A program made the translations under genes and the position numbers. Positions 43,091-54,415 of a stretch of 64,000 bases of DNA are shown here, piece after piece; the first letter of the stretch is position 1, and each line of letters begins with the position of its first letter. The DNA is from Aedes albopictus. Lineage: Eukaryota; Arthropoda; Insecta; Diptera; Culicidae. The notes beneath the pieces are model-generated. The model was not told the origin of the DNA and ran no database searches. It was given only the letters and a program-made list of their open reading frames with translations. The stretch is from positions 93,099,266 through 93,163,265 of the forward strand of contig NC_085138.1 in NCBI RefSeq assembly GCF_035046485.1. Reading direction: 5' to 3'.

Positions 43091-43257
43091 TGGAGCGGAT
43101 CTGGTGTGATGATTACAGCACGTGACTATCATGCCGAGGACCTGGGATCGAGTCCCACTCCCGACAAACTCGCAAAAAATGTCTGTTCTTCCTTTGGATG
43201 GAAAGTAAAGCATGGGTCCCGAGATGAACCAGAGAAGACGATTACGAGAAAACAAAT
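43091..43257 (+). mobile_element. SINE family C, diverged copy
   Basis: TGGAGCGGATCTGGTGTGATG, GCCGAGGACCTGGGATCG, CCCACTCCCGACAAACTCGC and GGGTCCCGAGATGAACC match 41949-42130. The 3' tail is degraded. Confidence 0.75.
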
Positions 43258-43870
43258 TCTGGAGTATTTTAATCCACGGAAGAATATCTGAGAATATATG
43301 AAAGAATCTCCTGGAAGAGTTGCTGTTGAAAACTTTGGAAATTTTTCCAAGGAGTTCTGAATATCTGGAGGCTTTTGTAAAAGATTTTCTGAAGCAACCC
43401 CTTGGAGGTGTTTTTAAAAAGATATTATGGAAAGCTTCCTAAAGGAATCCCTCAATACATTTCTGAAGGCATTTTAGAGATGTTTCTGAAGGAAACTCTG
43501 GGCGGTTTCTGAACGGTTCTGAAACGTTTTCTGAAGCAATTCATGACAGACTTGTTGAAAGCATCCCTACAGAAACATTTGAAATAATCCGTGGAAATTT
43601 TTCCATTCGTAATACCAGGGAGATTTTCTAAAGTAATCCACTAAACAGTTTTGGAAGGAATAAATGGAAGATTTTCTAAACGAGAGAAATGTATGGAATC
43701 CTTTGAGAGATTTTCTAAAGGAATCCCTGGAGGAATCTCTGGAGGATTTTAAGGGGAATTTCTGTATAAATTTCAAAAGAACACTTTGGAACAATTTCTT
43801 AAGATATGCATGGAAGATTTTCTAAAAAAAATTGAAAGAATTACTGTAGACTTTTTTTGAGGAATTTCGA
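43258..43870 (+). repeat. Degenerate 12-bp repeat block
   Basis: Units such as AATCCCTGGAGGAATCTCTGGAGG (around 43720) and ATTTCTGAAGGCATTTTAGAG. Confidence 0.75.
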
Positions 43871-44000
43871 TAGAATGATTCGTGGTAATGGTTTCCAGTC
43901 TGTTGCAATTAAAAACGGATTCTTCTGCTTTCATCTAACGTTTTGGGCACATTTATTGTACCTTCTTCTTAATAATTAAAATGTCGCATTTGATCGTTAG

Positions 44001-44156
44001 GGGCTGTTCATAAACCACGTAGACCATATTATGGCCATCTTAGACCAACTCCCTTCTCCCTTCGTACACTTTCGTCCATACAAAAAATAAAAAATTTGTA
44101 TGGAGCGTAGACTTTGGCCAGAACCAACCCAAATGTCTACGTGGTTTATGAACGAG
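44001..44156. mobile_element. MITE with TTCATAAACCACGTAGAC ends
   Basis: GGGCTGTTCATAAACCACGTAGAC at the left is answered by GTCTACGTGGTTTATGAACG at the right. AAAATTTGTATGGA / TCCATACAAAAAATAAA words make the centre self-complementary. About 155 bp. A fragment with CTGTCCCTAAACCACGTGG near 46324 may be a relative. Confidence 0.7.
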
Positions 44157-44249
44157 CATTTAAGTATCTGCAGCATAGGTACCATTATCAACAACTTATG
44201 CTCCGACAATTTGCCTACTAAGGAACAATAAATGCGTCCAAAACGATGG

Positions 44250-44505
44250 ATGTAAGCATCTCTAAAAAAAGGAAAATAATCTTTGGAAGAATTTATGGAA
44301 AAGTCGCCAGAAGAATTTCTGAGGAAGTCCTTTGAAAACCTTATAAGAGAATCCTTGCTGGGTTTCTAGAGGAATCCACGAAAAAATTGCTAAGGAAATC
44401 CATGGAAAGTTTACTAAAGAAATTCTTGATTCAATTTCTATAGGGCACAAATTTCCCGAATGGAGGAGAACGTGCCTCTAGAGCCGACCTACTGATACCT
44501 GATAG
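44250..44505 (+). repeat. 12-bp repeat block plus segment shared with window start
   Basis: 44250-44440 is plus-oriented 12-bp repeat. 44442-44505 (GGCACAAATTTCCCGAATGG, AGGAGAACGTGCC, GAGCCGACCTACTGATACC) is homologous to 177-233, inside the 10-bp repeat. Confidence 0.6.
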
Positions 44506-44755
44506 GGTACTCTAAGACGAAAAAACTCAAATTTCGGAGACACAGTGCAACCACAAGGCGCAACCGCGAGAGTGTGGGAGATTGACATCTACACTGAAAG
44601 GAAGGGAAACTTGTTAAAGACGAAGCCGGTTAGGGCGGTGCTTTGAATTCAATGTGACTTTCTATATCTCAGAATCGTTACTTGTTCTGAGGCTTAGTTG
44701 GTTAAAGCGCCAGACTAGTCGTGGGTTTGAATCCCACGAATACAAGTGGTATTTT
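44506..44755 (+). mobile_element. tRNA-derived SINE family B, copy 2
   Basis: Shares GCAACCGCGAGAGTGTGGGAG, TTGAATTCAATGTG and CAGAATCGTTACTTGTTCTG with 39955-40180. The tRNA-like part (44686-44745) has GTTGGTTAAAGCGCC and GTGGGTTTGAATCCCAC but is shortened in the anticodon region. It ends in a T-rich stretch. Confidence 0.65.
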
Positions 44756-44897
44756 TTTTTTTTTTCAAAAAGATATCTCTCAATTTGTCAATTAAGCACT
44801 GGCCTTTGAATTTTGAGTTTTTTTTTTGTCTATTTCAGTCATACCAGCCGACTGGTATATCCGGTAAAGGGCCATTTCAGGTTTCGGAACTCGGCTT

Positions 44898-45075
44898 CCC
44901 AAGTAACACACTTGTCACCGAAGAGTCACGGCGGCGCAGGTTTTTGTTGCGCAGAAGTTACCGTGACTAACTTCTAGCAAGTAAGTGTTTATTTGTTAGA
45001 AGTAAGTCACAATAACTTATGCGCAACAAAAATCTGCGCCACCGTGACTCTTCGGTGACAAGTGTGTTACTTGGG
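44898..45075. mobile_element. Foldback MITE of the CCCAAGTAACA family
   Basis: A 178-bp palindromic element. The outer 33 bp (CCCAAGTAACACACTTGTCA and on through GAAGAGTCACGG) pair perfectly with the right arm; the inner arms carry a few substitutions. A degraded relative lies at 1498-1650. Confidence 0.85.
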
Positions 45076-45484
45076 TTTACAGGCCAAACCGATGCCCTGC
45101 CGTCAAACTCGGCTCTTCTATCAGTCAGTCTGCCGCTCGGGAGACTCCCTGGTATGTCGTCATTGTTGCTGCAGTCTATTAGTTTGGATAAAAACTTGTG
45201 ATAAGGAATGGTGTTCCTATGTTTAATGAAGATATCTAAAAGGGTTCCAAGCGTTTCATGGAGTTTCTGGGGCCTTGCAGAGGAAGTTAAATGGGGATTG
45301 AAGGAAGTTTCTGATCTTTGAAAGTTTTTGCCGGGGTTGCCTTTTATTCTTCAGATTCATCCATTTCTTTTAGGGATTTGGAAGTAGTTGGACTTTCTAC
45401 TGGCGTTTAGCCTGGTCTTCCTCAGAGAATTATTTCTAGGGATAATTTCAGTAATATAGGAGGGATAATTCCATTAATCTAGGA
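45076..45484. other. Unassigned sequence
   Basis: No gene recognised; short patches near 45230-45480 (GGAATTATTTCTAGGGATAAT) may be eroded 12-bp repeat. Confidence 0.3.
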
Positions 45485-45610
45485 GACGGGCATGGTGGTC
45501 TAGTGGCTATAGCTTCTAAATCCTTTGCAGAAGGTCCTGGGTTCAATCCCTGACCCGTCCCTTTGCTCCTACTTAGTATCTTTCTACATATTTCCTCCTT
45601 CCTCTTTACG
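45485..45610 (+). mobile_element. tRNA-derived SINE family D
   Basis: The tRNA-like head (45485-45560) runs GACGGGCATGGTGGTCTAGT to GACCCGTCC, with A-box-like TGGTCTAGTGGC and B-box-like GGGTTCAATCCC. A pyrimidine-rich body (CTTTGCTCCTACTTAG) follows. The acceptor-like ends pair imperfectly. It is judged a SINE because a non-tRNA body continues directly. Confidence 0.6.
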
Positions 45611-45794
45611 CATACAACACTTGTATATTCACATGTTCATAGTCTTTGCAAGAACAGATACGGGATGAAAAAGCTGTTTCCATTCCTTCCAACTTTCCCA
45701 GCACAGTGTCAATCTATCGTATAATGCTTACGAGTTATGTAATCAAGCGAACTGTACCGCATTATCTTCAGAGTAATAAATAGATACACTAATC

Positions 45795-46135
45795 TATCAT
45801 CTTACGCCTGGCATCCATGCACCAATGTGTGAACCCATTGCCAACCATATCCCACCAACGCTCCGACATACGCATGACTTTGTGCAGGCGCAGAGGTAAA
45901 TTCGGTGTGCTGTGGATACAAACGATTGCAATCATCACTCCCTTCCCCTTTCTTACATTGACCTGCAACCTGACGTGGCAGGCGCCATTGTCGCCTAAAA
46001 ATGGAAGATCACCAATACTCACACACTGAAGATACCTGCTTAGTCCCCGGCAGATATCTCATTGGTTCCTTGTGTGAGTGTAGCTGGTCTGGCGATACTG
46101 GAGTAGCATCCACGAGCGGTCAATCAACCTTAAGC
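45795..46135 (-). repeat. Interspersed repeat family A, copy 2 (uninterrupted)
   Basis: Reverse complement of the two halves of 14660-15745. Here the junction reads continuously (GGCGCCTGCCACGTCAGG on the minus strand), giving an empty-site control for the Transib-like insertion in copy 1. Confidence 0.75.
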
Positions 46136-46640
46136 TCAAGCTCACAATTTCAGTAATCTAGGAGTTTCTCGGCGAAATCCTGAAGGGTTCTCAGGAAAAA
46201 AAAAACTACTGCAGTATTTTGAAAAGAAAAATATTTCTGGAAGGTTCCCAGACTGAACTCTCGGATATTCACCAACTGAACCTTTGAAAGAATACCAGTT
46301 GGTAATCCTGGATCAATTCAGGTTCTGTCCCTAAACCACGTGGCTATTTTTTCTGGTAATCCCGAAAAAATAATAAATTTCTTAAGAAGTTTCAATTTTT
46401 GTATTAATTTTGGTAGAATTTTAGAAAGGATGTATGAGTATATTCCAGTAGGAGCTCGTAAAGAATACCCAGAGATTACTAACAATAGTTCAAATTGAAC
46501 TTCAAGAGATATCAAAACAAAATCATACTGAATTGCAAAGAGGAAACCCAGAAACTGATCTACAAACAGTTTATATGTATGACTTTTCCTGTAGCATTGT
46601 TCAAACATAAGAAACAATCATATAATCGATGTTCATAGCA
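46136..46640. other. Unassigned sequence, partly eroded 12-bp repeat
   Basis: Plus-oriented words like AATCCTGAAGGGTTCTCAGG and GAAGGTTCCCAGACTGAA suggest eroded repeat up to about 46320. The rest is unassigned. Confidence 0.35.
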
Positions 46641-47560
46641 ATTAACAGTCAATTCCTGCCATGATGTGATTCCATGGAATGTTTACGATGAACTTCCGAT
46701 AGTAACCAAATAAAAAATAGTATTACCCACCATAAAGAGATCGCCAATATCGGCCAACTTGCTGCACCACGAATGGCACCAGACAACGACATCGCCCAAG
46801 AACTTCTTCGATTCAATTTCGGTGGAAAATTTAAATGTAAATGCATATCATAAACGCAAATCATGGAGAGCGAAACTCGAACCCGGCAAGTTCCCGTCAT
46901 CCTTCGCCATAGTTGGGATTGGTGCTCTCCCACCGTCTCTTCGTAATTCTGATGCAATTGTTCGGAAATAATTGAATCAGATAAAGCCAAGAATCGTCGT
47001 CGCTGTCGTCCCGGTCCTGGTTGTTGTATGGGAGTTAAGGTCGAAAGCTCTCTTCTTTCCGTGGGAAGCATACGGACGGAATGGGAGCTCGGGGATGGAT
47101 GAGAAAATATGTATGGTTAAGCTCGGAGATTTGGTTTGTCGAGAAAATGAATTCGTTTGTGAGCTGGATTCCAGCTGGTAAGTGGGAGTAACAAGGATAG
47201 TGACATTCTGGCAAGCAGAAAGTTTATCCTCTGGTCAGGCAAAAGCTGATCAGCAAATAAATTTAGTTTTCAAACGAGAAGTCACTCAACTTGTCTTGAC
47301 GGATCTGTTGCCAGGCTGTCCCCGGCTGAATTGACACGTAATTCTGCTCAAAAAACTTTTTCCATCTGCCGGCGAATAGCTCGCAGTACTTCAACAGTAC
47401 TAAAACATAATCCAATCTATTGCTACAACGGTTTCGATAATAACTTTTCCGATTAACTTTAATCACTCCATCCAAAGGCGACCTTATTTTCCACTTAATT
47501 ACATTTCCCTTCGCCAGCAGCAGGCCCAGCTCCAAGGAAGAGAAGCACTTCTTAAAATAT
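46641..47560. other. Non-repetitive stretch with unrecognised 140-codon ORF
   Basis: The minus frame 46649-47071 is 140 codons. Its N-terminal part is polar, RRELS then PGPGRQRRR, and its C-terminal part is hydrophobic (WPILAISLWWVILFFIWLL near residues 106-124), resembling a single membrane span. No family is recognised. Plus-strand frames of 69-70 codons overlap it, and codon bias cannot be judged. Coding status is doubtful. Confidence 0.2.
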
Positions 47561-48714
47561 GCTCAGTGTGACACTTAGTTCCAGTGATAAAATCTATACT
47601 TGGCTTACCCCTTCCCTCCTAAATGGGTACCAACCAACCCGGTCGTGTCGTCTTCGGAATGAACTGGATAAATTGTAACCATTTGGCACTGACTCTTCGA
47701 ATGCTTAGCAGCAAACAAGACACAGCATTGCCGATGGTGAACGGCACCAACAAGAAGACTCCGACATACTGCTCTGAAAACGATTTGATCAGCTGATGAT
47801 AATATTAAATGTTTAAAAATTCAACACAACTCTATTTTTTATTAAATTATGCTTTACAAAACTCGTTAGGTAATCCGCTAATAAAAACGAACCTGTGTTG
47901 TTACCATAATTTTCTTTGTACATCACACCCACACGATCTAGCATAGATGTAGTGGTTTGCAATTGTTGACTGAAACGGTCACATTATTATGAAAACCTGT
48001 TCCGATCCCACAGAGCGAAGATGAAGAGCAATGTACCCATACATCCTTCCGAGAAACGCACAGGACTAGAGCTGGACCGGACCAGATTCGTAGCGTGGAG
48101 TTGGTCCCTCCTTTGGAGACGGCGCTTATGTGTAGGTAGCTGGGTACTATGACATGGGTGACTGATCCGAAAGCAACATTGGCCAGCCACTTGATTCGGG
48201 GCAAAGTCTGCGATGAAAAGCTGATTTGCATTTTTATCATTTTATTTAAATTAAATTATATAGTTTTCTCTCTCAGGGTTTCGTCCTGTTGGAAGTCAGA
48301 CAGTCCTATTTTACATCTGTCAAAGATTTGGACCCACTTGGATGGGGGATTTGAAGCTGTTGAGTAATGATCGTTCTTTGGATGAAAGTATCGAATGAGA
48401 TGTGCTTAGTCGGAAGGGTCTTGCGGCTAATCGAAGCCAAAATTGGATTCACTACGATAAATCCATGAAAGTTTTTCATTCAAGCTGAAAAAATTCAAGA
48501 ATCCAAAAATTATCGGAAAATTATGGATGAACCCTCCTAAGATGTTAAGATTTGCACACTACGATAGTGTAGTGCACGTTCAGCGTACCTGTATGGGTCA
48601 CATTGACCCTTACATCCTACTAGGGTAAACAAGGGGATTTTGGTGGTAAATTGATTTTTGAATTTCTAATGGTTTACATTTCTACTGCCGTAGTATAAAT
48701 AATTAAGTATTTGT
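47561..48714. other. Unassigned sequence
   Basis: No gene recognised; 100- and 67-codon minus frames at 47938-48240 overlap in different phases and show no motifs. GGGTCACATTGACCC near 48595 is a short dyad. Confidence 0.3.
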
Positions 48715-48930
48715 GGGCTTCGTGGCCAAGCGGCTAGAGGCGTCATCTAGACGATTCGTAAGCCTGGGAGTGTGGGTTCGATTCCCGCTCCAGTCGGGGA
48801 AAACTTTTCGTCAAACGGAAAATTCTCCACTGGGCCACTGGGTGTTATGTGTGTTGTCCGTTGTCATATGTTAGTGCTTGTTCAGTCTGTACAACCTCTG
48901 GTTGAAGACGGTGTAGTGTCTTTTCATTTC
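48715..48930 (+). mobile_element. tRNA-derived SINE family E
   Basis: The head GGGCTTCGTGGCCAAGCGGC has the A-box-like GTGGCCAAGCGGCTAG of Ser/Leu-type tRNAs, then GTGTGGGTTCGATTCCCGC. The body is CAGTCGGGGAAAAC, CTCCACTGGGCCACTGGGTG and GTTGTCCGTTGTC, with a T-rich end. The non-tRNA body marks it as a SINE. Confidence 0.75.
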
Positions 48931-49049
48931 ATTTTGCATTCGCTTTGAAAAAATACAAGAATGTACATGAAATATTGAAATTTTCGAACACACCAAAATG
49001 TTGGATAAATTAAAATCTCGAAGCAAGTAATTTAAAGAACGGTGTGTTT

Positions 49050-49400
49050 TGAGATTTTCCAGATATCTTTAAAACAATTTCGTGTATATGAGAATGATTT
49101 TCCAAGATAAAATCTTCACAACACATAAACTTTGTATTTTCGGCAAAACATTTTGGCGGTAATTCCTCTGAAAATTTTCTCGGCAATTCATATGGAAATT
49201 ATATTGCAATTCGTTCAACATATTTGTTGGAAATTCTTTTGGCCATTCTTGTGAGAACCTCTGTTTTGATAATATAATCTGCCATGACATGGGAGTCATC
49301 CCTTCGAAGGTTTCTTCTTCAATCCTTCTTAAAACTGCTTCGAGAATTCCACGAGGAGTTAATTAGGTAACTATTTTGAAAAAGATCATCGGAAATCTCT
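49050..49400 (-). repeat. Degenerate 12-bp repeat block
   Basis: Minus-oriented diverged units (AATTCCTCTGAAAATTTTC, AATTCTTTTGGCC, AAATTATATTGC). Confidence 0.5.
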
Positions 49401-49558
49401 TCTGATTTTTTTTTCCGGGGGTTTGTTTGTCAACCATTACAGTGAAGTAGGGCTAATTGTTGACATCCCAAGTGGAAAGTGATCTACTAGTCGAAATAAA
49501 TGAGCTGTACAAAAATGAGCGATTTCGGTTGATATTTGGGGGTGGCGCAAAGGGTTAA

Positions 49559-49908
49559 AGTGGTTTTTTTGCTAGAGCAAGCCTTCAAAAATTATTTTAA
49601 ATTTAATTTTCAAACATATTTTTTCTAGACTAAATCTGTAATTCTGGAACCCAGTTAGGCTAAATTTTTGCTCAAAATTGCGATATCTTTATTGGTTTCC
49701 GAGATATTGAAAAAAAAATGTCATAATTTAGTATCCAAACCAAAAAACACCAAAATATGACATTTTTATCAAATATCTCAGAAACCAGTACGGATATCGC
49801 AATTTTGAGCGAAAATTTTGTCCAATTGGGTTCTAGTCTACAAAAATTATGCTTGAAAATTAAATTTGAAATGTTTTTTGAAGATTTGCTCTAGCAAAAA
49901 AAATCCAC
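49559..49908. mobile_element. Long foldback MITE flanked by TTAA
   Basis: TTAA at 49555-49558 and 49909-49912. Arms of about 165 bp: AGTGGTTTTTTTGCTAGAGC, ATTTAATTTTCAAACAT, CTGGAACCCAGTTAGGC, GCTCAAAATTGCGATATC, mirrored on the right (GATATCGCAATTTTGAGC, CCAATTGGGTTCTAG, TTGCTCTAGCAAAAAAAATC). The inner loop is near 49735. Confidence 0.82.
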
Positions 49909-50069
49909 TTAAGCCCACAGTGGTGCGATGGCGGTCTAAACCTAAAAAATGAAAATACTTTTCACATAAATGTAATATTTTTTCAACTGTCGAATTTCAA
50001 AATTTCAAATTGATTCGTTAAAATTTAAAATTTTGACAGCTTCTTGAACGTACCGTGATTTATGGAATT

Positions 50070-50290
50070 CTAGTCTAGTCTAGTCTAGTCTACACATATA
50101 CAGCCGTTCATTGAAAGAATCCTGGAAAATAATAGAATCGACTACTTCTTTCATTTTTCTTGTCATTATTAATACTTGCAGCACATCAGAGATGCATTAC
50201 AAGCATTAAATCGGCCAGGCCTACTGTGCACCGTTAATTATTCTACAATAAAGGCATATAGTGGGGACATCTCGTACCAATCACTCCTTT
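50070..50290 (-). repeat. Interspersed repeat with TAGAC tail, copy 2
   Basis: A TCTAG/TAGTC pentamer run at the left, then ACAGCCGTTCATTGAAAGAAT, GGCCAGGCCTACTGTGC and GGACATCTCGTACCAA: the reverse complement of 1795-2035. Confidence 0.65.
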
Positions 50291-50426
50291 TTATATGAGA
50301 TATTAAAACGACACAGAAGATTGGGAGTGACTTTGCTAAGAAGGTTAATGTAACTCCGTCGAAGCTCCTCTTCTTGGGATGGGACAAAGGAATTTACCCC
50401 TTATGCCCAGGCTCGGAAGCCTAGGC

Positions 50427-50522
50427 TTAAAGCGAGACTGGAAGCATTTTCTCATTTTTTCGGTTTTTGATTTTTTATTGAATAACGAAGCAATATTTTC
50501 AAAATCGGGTTTCGTGCACATG
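50427..50522. mobile_element. Fragment of the TTAA foldback MITE family
   Basis: TTAAAGCGAGACTGGAAGC, AATAACGAAGCAATATTTTC and TTTCGTGCACATGTAAAG match the left arm of 11428-11776. It is cut off where the 50525-51851 element begins, so that element may have inserted into it. Confidence 0.7.
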
Positions 50523-50524
50523 TA

Positions 50525-51851
50525 AAGCTATGTTCATTTAGAATCCGGAATGACAAAATCACGTATATCTTAGGGAAGGAACAACAAACATAAAAGGTGA
50601 AGCCCTCAAAACAAAGGTTATTTATTGTACTTTCATGGAAAAATATCATTGAAATGATTTATTTTTATTTTTCACACATTTCCTCACTTTTTCAGTGTTG
50701 ACCTCTCTAAAAATCTGCACAACGGTGGTAAATTTTAGCAACAACCCCTTCCGCACGTTTGTTCATCAATCAGGTCATCTATGCAGTGTCCTGAGTGCCT
50801 TGACTAGTCTGACTAGGATCCCGAAGAAAAATTGCCATTGCGAAATGAGGGGCAATTCAGTGAATTGAGAAAACGCGAAATTTGAGTGTTTTTTTCGTTG
50901 ATAAACACTACCCATCTGTGACGATACCATTGAACGTCTCCGGCTGTCATGGCAGCTCATCAAAATAGGTAAAACCTCTACATATCCCTTGTGTGCGTTT
51001 TTGAAAAGCAGCACGCGATTCTTGAGGCTGTCATCCTTGTATGAATTGGTTCTCATCATCTTGTTGCGAAAAAACCATGCCCAGAGTTCGAACTTCTTGC
51101 CAAATCTTCAAATTCAAAGCAGGTTTATCAATGAACCCAAGCTTTTTTCTTCCGAGGACACTTCCTTATGCCATGGTTAACAACATCTGTGCACATACAC
51201 ATAATGGTTTTGACGATATTAACATTTTTCGCGACTGTCGTACACCTGACCACGCTAAATTTTCAACGTGTTTGTGCAAGATTTTTTTCCTCCTCTTGTC
51301 TTCAATCTGAAATAACTGTTGGGGAATAACCTGTCCACACCAATCTACGGTAGATCTATGTATTCGCCAGAGTTATGCAATTCGTATCACTGCAACAAAT
51401 ATGTATCACACGCGACGTTGCTAGCATGCAAGACACAACTTAGCGCGAAGAACGATTTTATTGGGAATAGCAAACTGTGTTCTGAGGTTTGTATTTTTGC
51501 AAAGATTCGAACCTATCCTATTGGTGGTTGATCGACTAGTAGCTGTATTTCCTCGACTCTGCTTCTCATTCGTTAAAATCAACATACGCATTCGCTTTTT
51601 GCTAGTGTTTGTGAGATCTTTGGATCACTTACGTACGAATTAGATCTAATTCCACTGCTGTGCCACAAACAAAAATTATCCTACCTACCTAAACAATAAC
51701 TTTTCACTCGTTGGAAGAAAATCGATGAAATTTTCACCATTTAAAGAGGATTAGTGTATGATCAGAGTGCTGCAAAAGAATGATGATTATGTTCATTGAG
51801 AGCGCCACTAGAAAATGTGACATGATTCCGGATTTTAAGTGAACATAGCTT
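50525..51851 (-). mobile_element. Decayed 1.33-kb Tc1/mariner-sized element with TA duplication
   Basis: TA at 50523-50524 and 51852-51853. Ends AAGCTATGTTCATTTAGAATCC and, inverted, AAGCTATGTTCACTTAAAATCC continue through GGAAT. Size and TA target fit Tc1/mariner. The minus ORF 50775-51059 (94 codons) contains WQFFFGILVRLVKALRTLHR, faintly like the conserved C-terminal part of Tc1-like transposases, where NPIEN is followed by WG-L-R-VY. This likeness is weak and no DDE/D triad is visible. Multiple stops elsewhere. Confidence 0.55.
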
Positions 51852-51960
51852 TATTTGTTTATACCGCATACCCTTATTGGAAAATTATATTTAAATTTGC
51901 TGGACAATTTTTCAAGAAATTTCTATGGCAATTACTTTGAGAAATCTCCTAGTAATTACT

Positions 51961-52053
51961 CGAGTCATGTACCAGACACTGAAGACGACCTTACAGTTGA
52001 GGTTGAAATACATATCTGTCAAAGGAAATTCTTAGTGAAATTAAAAGGAACAG
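51961..52053 (-). repeat. Interspersed repeat with GACCTCAACTGTAAGG hairpin, copy 2
   Basis: Reverse complement of 12895-13003 (GACACTGAAGACGACCTTAC, TTGAGGTTGAAATACAT, CTGTCAAAGGAAATTC). Confidence 0.6.
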
Positions 52054-52330
52054 TACCGTGATTTCGGATAAAATTGATCACTTTTCGTAGTTTTTGGCGA
52101 ATAATTTTTGAATACTTATCGATTTGGTTAAATTCAATGCTTTAAAACAAGTACGACCATGATTTTCATCAGTCAACGAGGTTAAACATTCTAGTTCAAA
52201 TCATTTGGTTACAAAAAATATCATTTGAAACAAAAAAATTCTAAAAAAATTAAATTTCGGGGTGAAATTGATCACTCAGTGAAATGTTTTTGATCGTGTT
52301 GAAAATATGTTTTCCTCCTGAGTCAACCAC
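52054..52330. repeat. Repeat carrying GTGAAATTGATCAC words
   Basis: ACCGTGATTTCGGATAAAATTGATCAC at its start and GGGGTGAAATTGATCACTC near 52260; the same phrase recurs at about 55355-55382. AT-rich, unclassified. Confidence 0.45.
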
Positions 52331-52515
52331 TTTCTTCTTCTTTTTCTTCTTTATGGCTCTACGTCCTCACTGGGACTTGGCCTGCCCCGCTTCAACTTAG
52401 TGTTCTTTGAGCACTTCCACAGTTATTAATTGAAGGGCTCCCTTTGCCTACCATTGCATAAATTTGTATATTGTGAGGCAAGTACAATGATACGCTATGC
52501 CCAGGGAGTTGGAGA
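52331..52515 (-). mobile_element. Feilai-like SINE fragment with triplet tail
   Basis: The plus strand starts with a TTC-rich tract (GAA on the minus strand, the SINE 3' end), then GGGACTTGGCCTGCCCC, TAGTGTTCTTTGAGCACTTC and CACAGTTATTAATTG, matching the body of 7871-8111. The tRNA head is missing. Confidence 0.7.
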
Positions 52516-52689
52516 AATTCCTGGAAGAATATTTGGAGGATTCCCAAAAACTCTCGGAAAATATCTGATAATATATCTGAGGAAATTCCTCCAGATATGT
52601 TCGAAAAAATACATGACATGAAATTGATGCAAGTTTATAACACTCAAGTAGCCATGTATTATCCAGAACCATTCCGGAAATATTCCATA

Positions 52690-53090
52690 ATGTATTGTGG
52701 TCAGAGGGAGGGGGTGCTAAATTGGTTAAAAGTGATTTTTGTGTTTGAGAGGCCCCCGCGGAACCTGTTCCAGGTGCTCCGGAGCGGCCATATCAGTTGA
52801 TACACACTTCAGTCTATCTTTTCTGCCCTATTCTCTCGGAAGATTGATACGCCGCACGGCATGTTTTTGTTGCAAACCAGAAATGTCCCCGATGACACCC
52901 CGGGGAACTTATCCAGCACAGGTTCCGGGGTGGCCATATTAGTTGATGGATACTTCACTCTAACGTTTCTTACTCATTCATTCGAAATCATGAAGATAGA
53001 TATGCCGCACGGCGTGTTTATGTTGAAAACCAGAAGTGTCCCTAATGAGGCCCCGTGGGATCTGTCACGGTGATCCGGATGGGTCAAGTT
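52690..53090 (+). repeat. Two-plus tandem units of about 150 bp
   Basis: CCGCACGGCATGTTTTTGTTG (about 52852) and CCGCACGGCGTGTTTATGTTG (about 53003) are about 151 bp apart, each followed by AACCAGAA(A/G)TGTCCC. CCCCG-GGAACCTG and GGCCATATYAGTTGAT also repeat. The unit length and CCGGA-rich text recall the 155-bp family, but direct homology is unproven. Confidence 0.65.
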
Positions 53091-53598
53091 ATTTAAATCA
53101 ATATATCGCAGTTTTATTCTTCCATCACTTAACCTAATTTACAACTGTATTGTCCACTAGCGCACTGCGTGAGCGATTCCAATGGATCACTAAAATACCT
53201 AAAACGGCCGCTATGAAATGAACAGATAGCACCACCGTAGCCTTGTGTGTTTGACGTAACTCGACTGCTGTCACTGTGTTACCGTCCATATATGGAGGCG
53301 CTTTCGTTTTGATGCGGTGAGTAGCGGAAAAGTCGGCTTCAATGATCCATTGGTAGCTGTACATACACTTTGTACAGCGCCTAAATATATTCTATTTTAA
53401 TTGTACTACATCGAACTGGTTGCCGCTGCGCTGCTTTCACTTGCTACCCTATCATGGTAGAATGATGAGCACGAGGATGTTAATGTGTGGCTGTTGGCTG
53501 TTCCTGTTTCCAGTTCGATTGGGGGTCCTTTATAGGTTGCCGTTCACCGATGTCCAAGTATCCGGCTTCATTTGAGCCATGAACTCAGAAAAGGGTCA
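53091..53598. other. Unassigned sequence
   Basis: No gene or repeat family recognised. Confidence 0.35.
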
Positions 53599-54299
53599 CC
53601 CGAGCAGAAGAAAATAACAACAGCAAAATAAAATATGTTTTTTCGGCAAAATAACTGAGTAATAAAATCAGTTATTTTAATGTTATATGCATAACATATT
53701 AACTTGTATTTTATATTTTAATGTTATATGCATAACATATTAACTTGTCTGTCATAAGCGGCAAAATAACAAATTTCATAACAAAAAAATGTTCCTGGTA
53801 TACCAATTCAATAACATGTTTTGTTAGTTTCAATAACAATTTAATAACAGTGAATTTCTACAATATTTCAATAACAAATTTTGATATTCAAAAGTTATTA
53901 CCAAAAGCAAAAATTTATGACATCAAACTGATAACGTGATTAACGCAGTACATATTTCCAATAAAAAATACTAATATGAAGACATAATAATTTTCAATGC
54001 TGTTTTTAATACAGTTCTTAGTCTTTATTTCGAAACATAACAATATTGTTGTGTTATTTATGACAAAATGTATGTACACTCTCAATAGCACATAACCAAA
54101 CTTGTTCAATAACAAAACATATTATTGAAATGTCATTTAATGGATGTATATCAATAGCTTAATCATAACAAAATAAGATTGCCCAACAAAACATGTTATT
54201 GCAAAGTTATACCTTGGTAATTCAATGATAACACAACAAGATATAATAACAGGCTATGTGATTTTGTAGTTATCATTTTGATATTCTCCTCTGCTCGGG
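53599..54299. mobile_element. ATAACA-rich MITE with CCCGAGCAGA ends
   Basis: CCCGAGCAGAAGAAAATAAC at the left; CTCCTCTGCTCGGG at the right. The 0.7-kb body is strongly AT-rich with many AATAACA / TTGTTAT words and a local duplication of TTTAATGTTATATGCATAAC (53678 and 53718). No ORF of note. Confidence 0.65.
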
Positions 54300-54301
54300 C
54301 A

Positions 54302-54415
54302 GTGCCAGCTGCTCTCGGGGAAAGAGCAACTGACGAAAGTGCCAGGGCTGGGATCGAACCCATGACCATCTGCTTATGAAGCAAACGTGTAAGCACTACG
54401 CCACGGGCCCCGGCG
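54302..54415 (-). mobile_element. tRNA-derived SINE family F
   Basis: On the minus strand: GGGGCCCGTGGCGTAGTGC (A-box-like), TTGCTTCATAAGCAGATGG, B-box-like CATGGGTTCGATCCCAGCCC, then TTGCTCTTTCCCCGAGAGC. It abuts the CCCGAGCAGA-ended MITE. A scrap of the same head lies at about 56195-56230. Confidence 0.65.
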
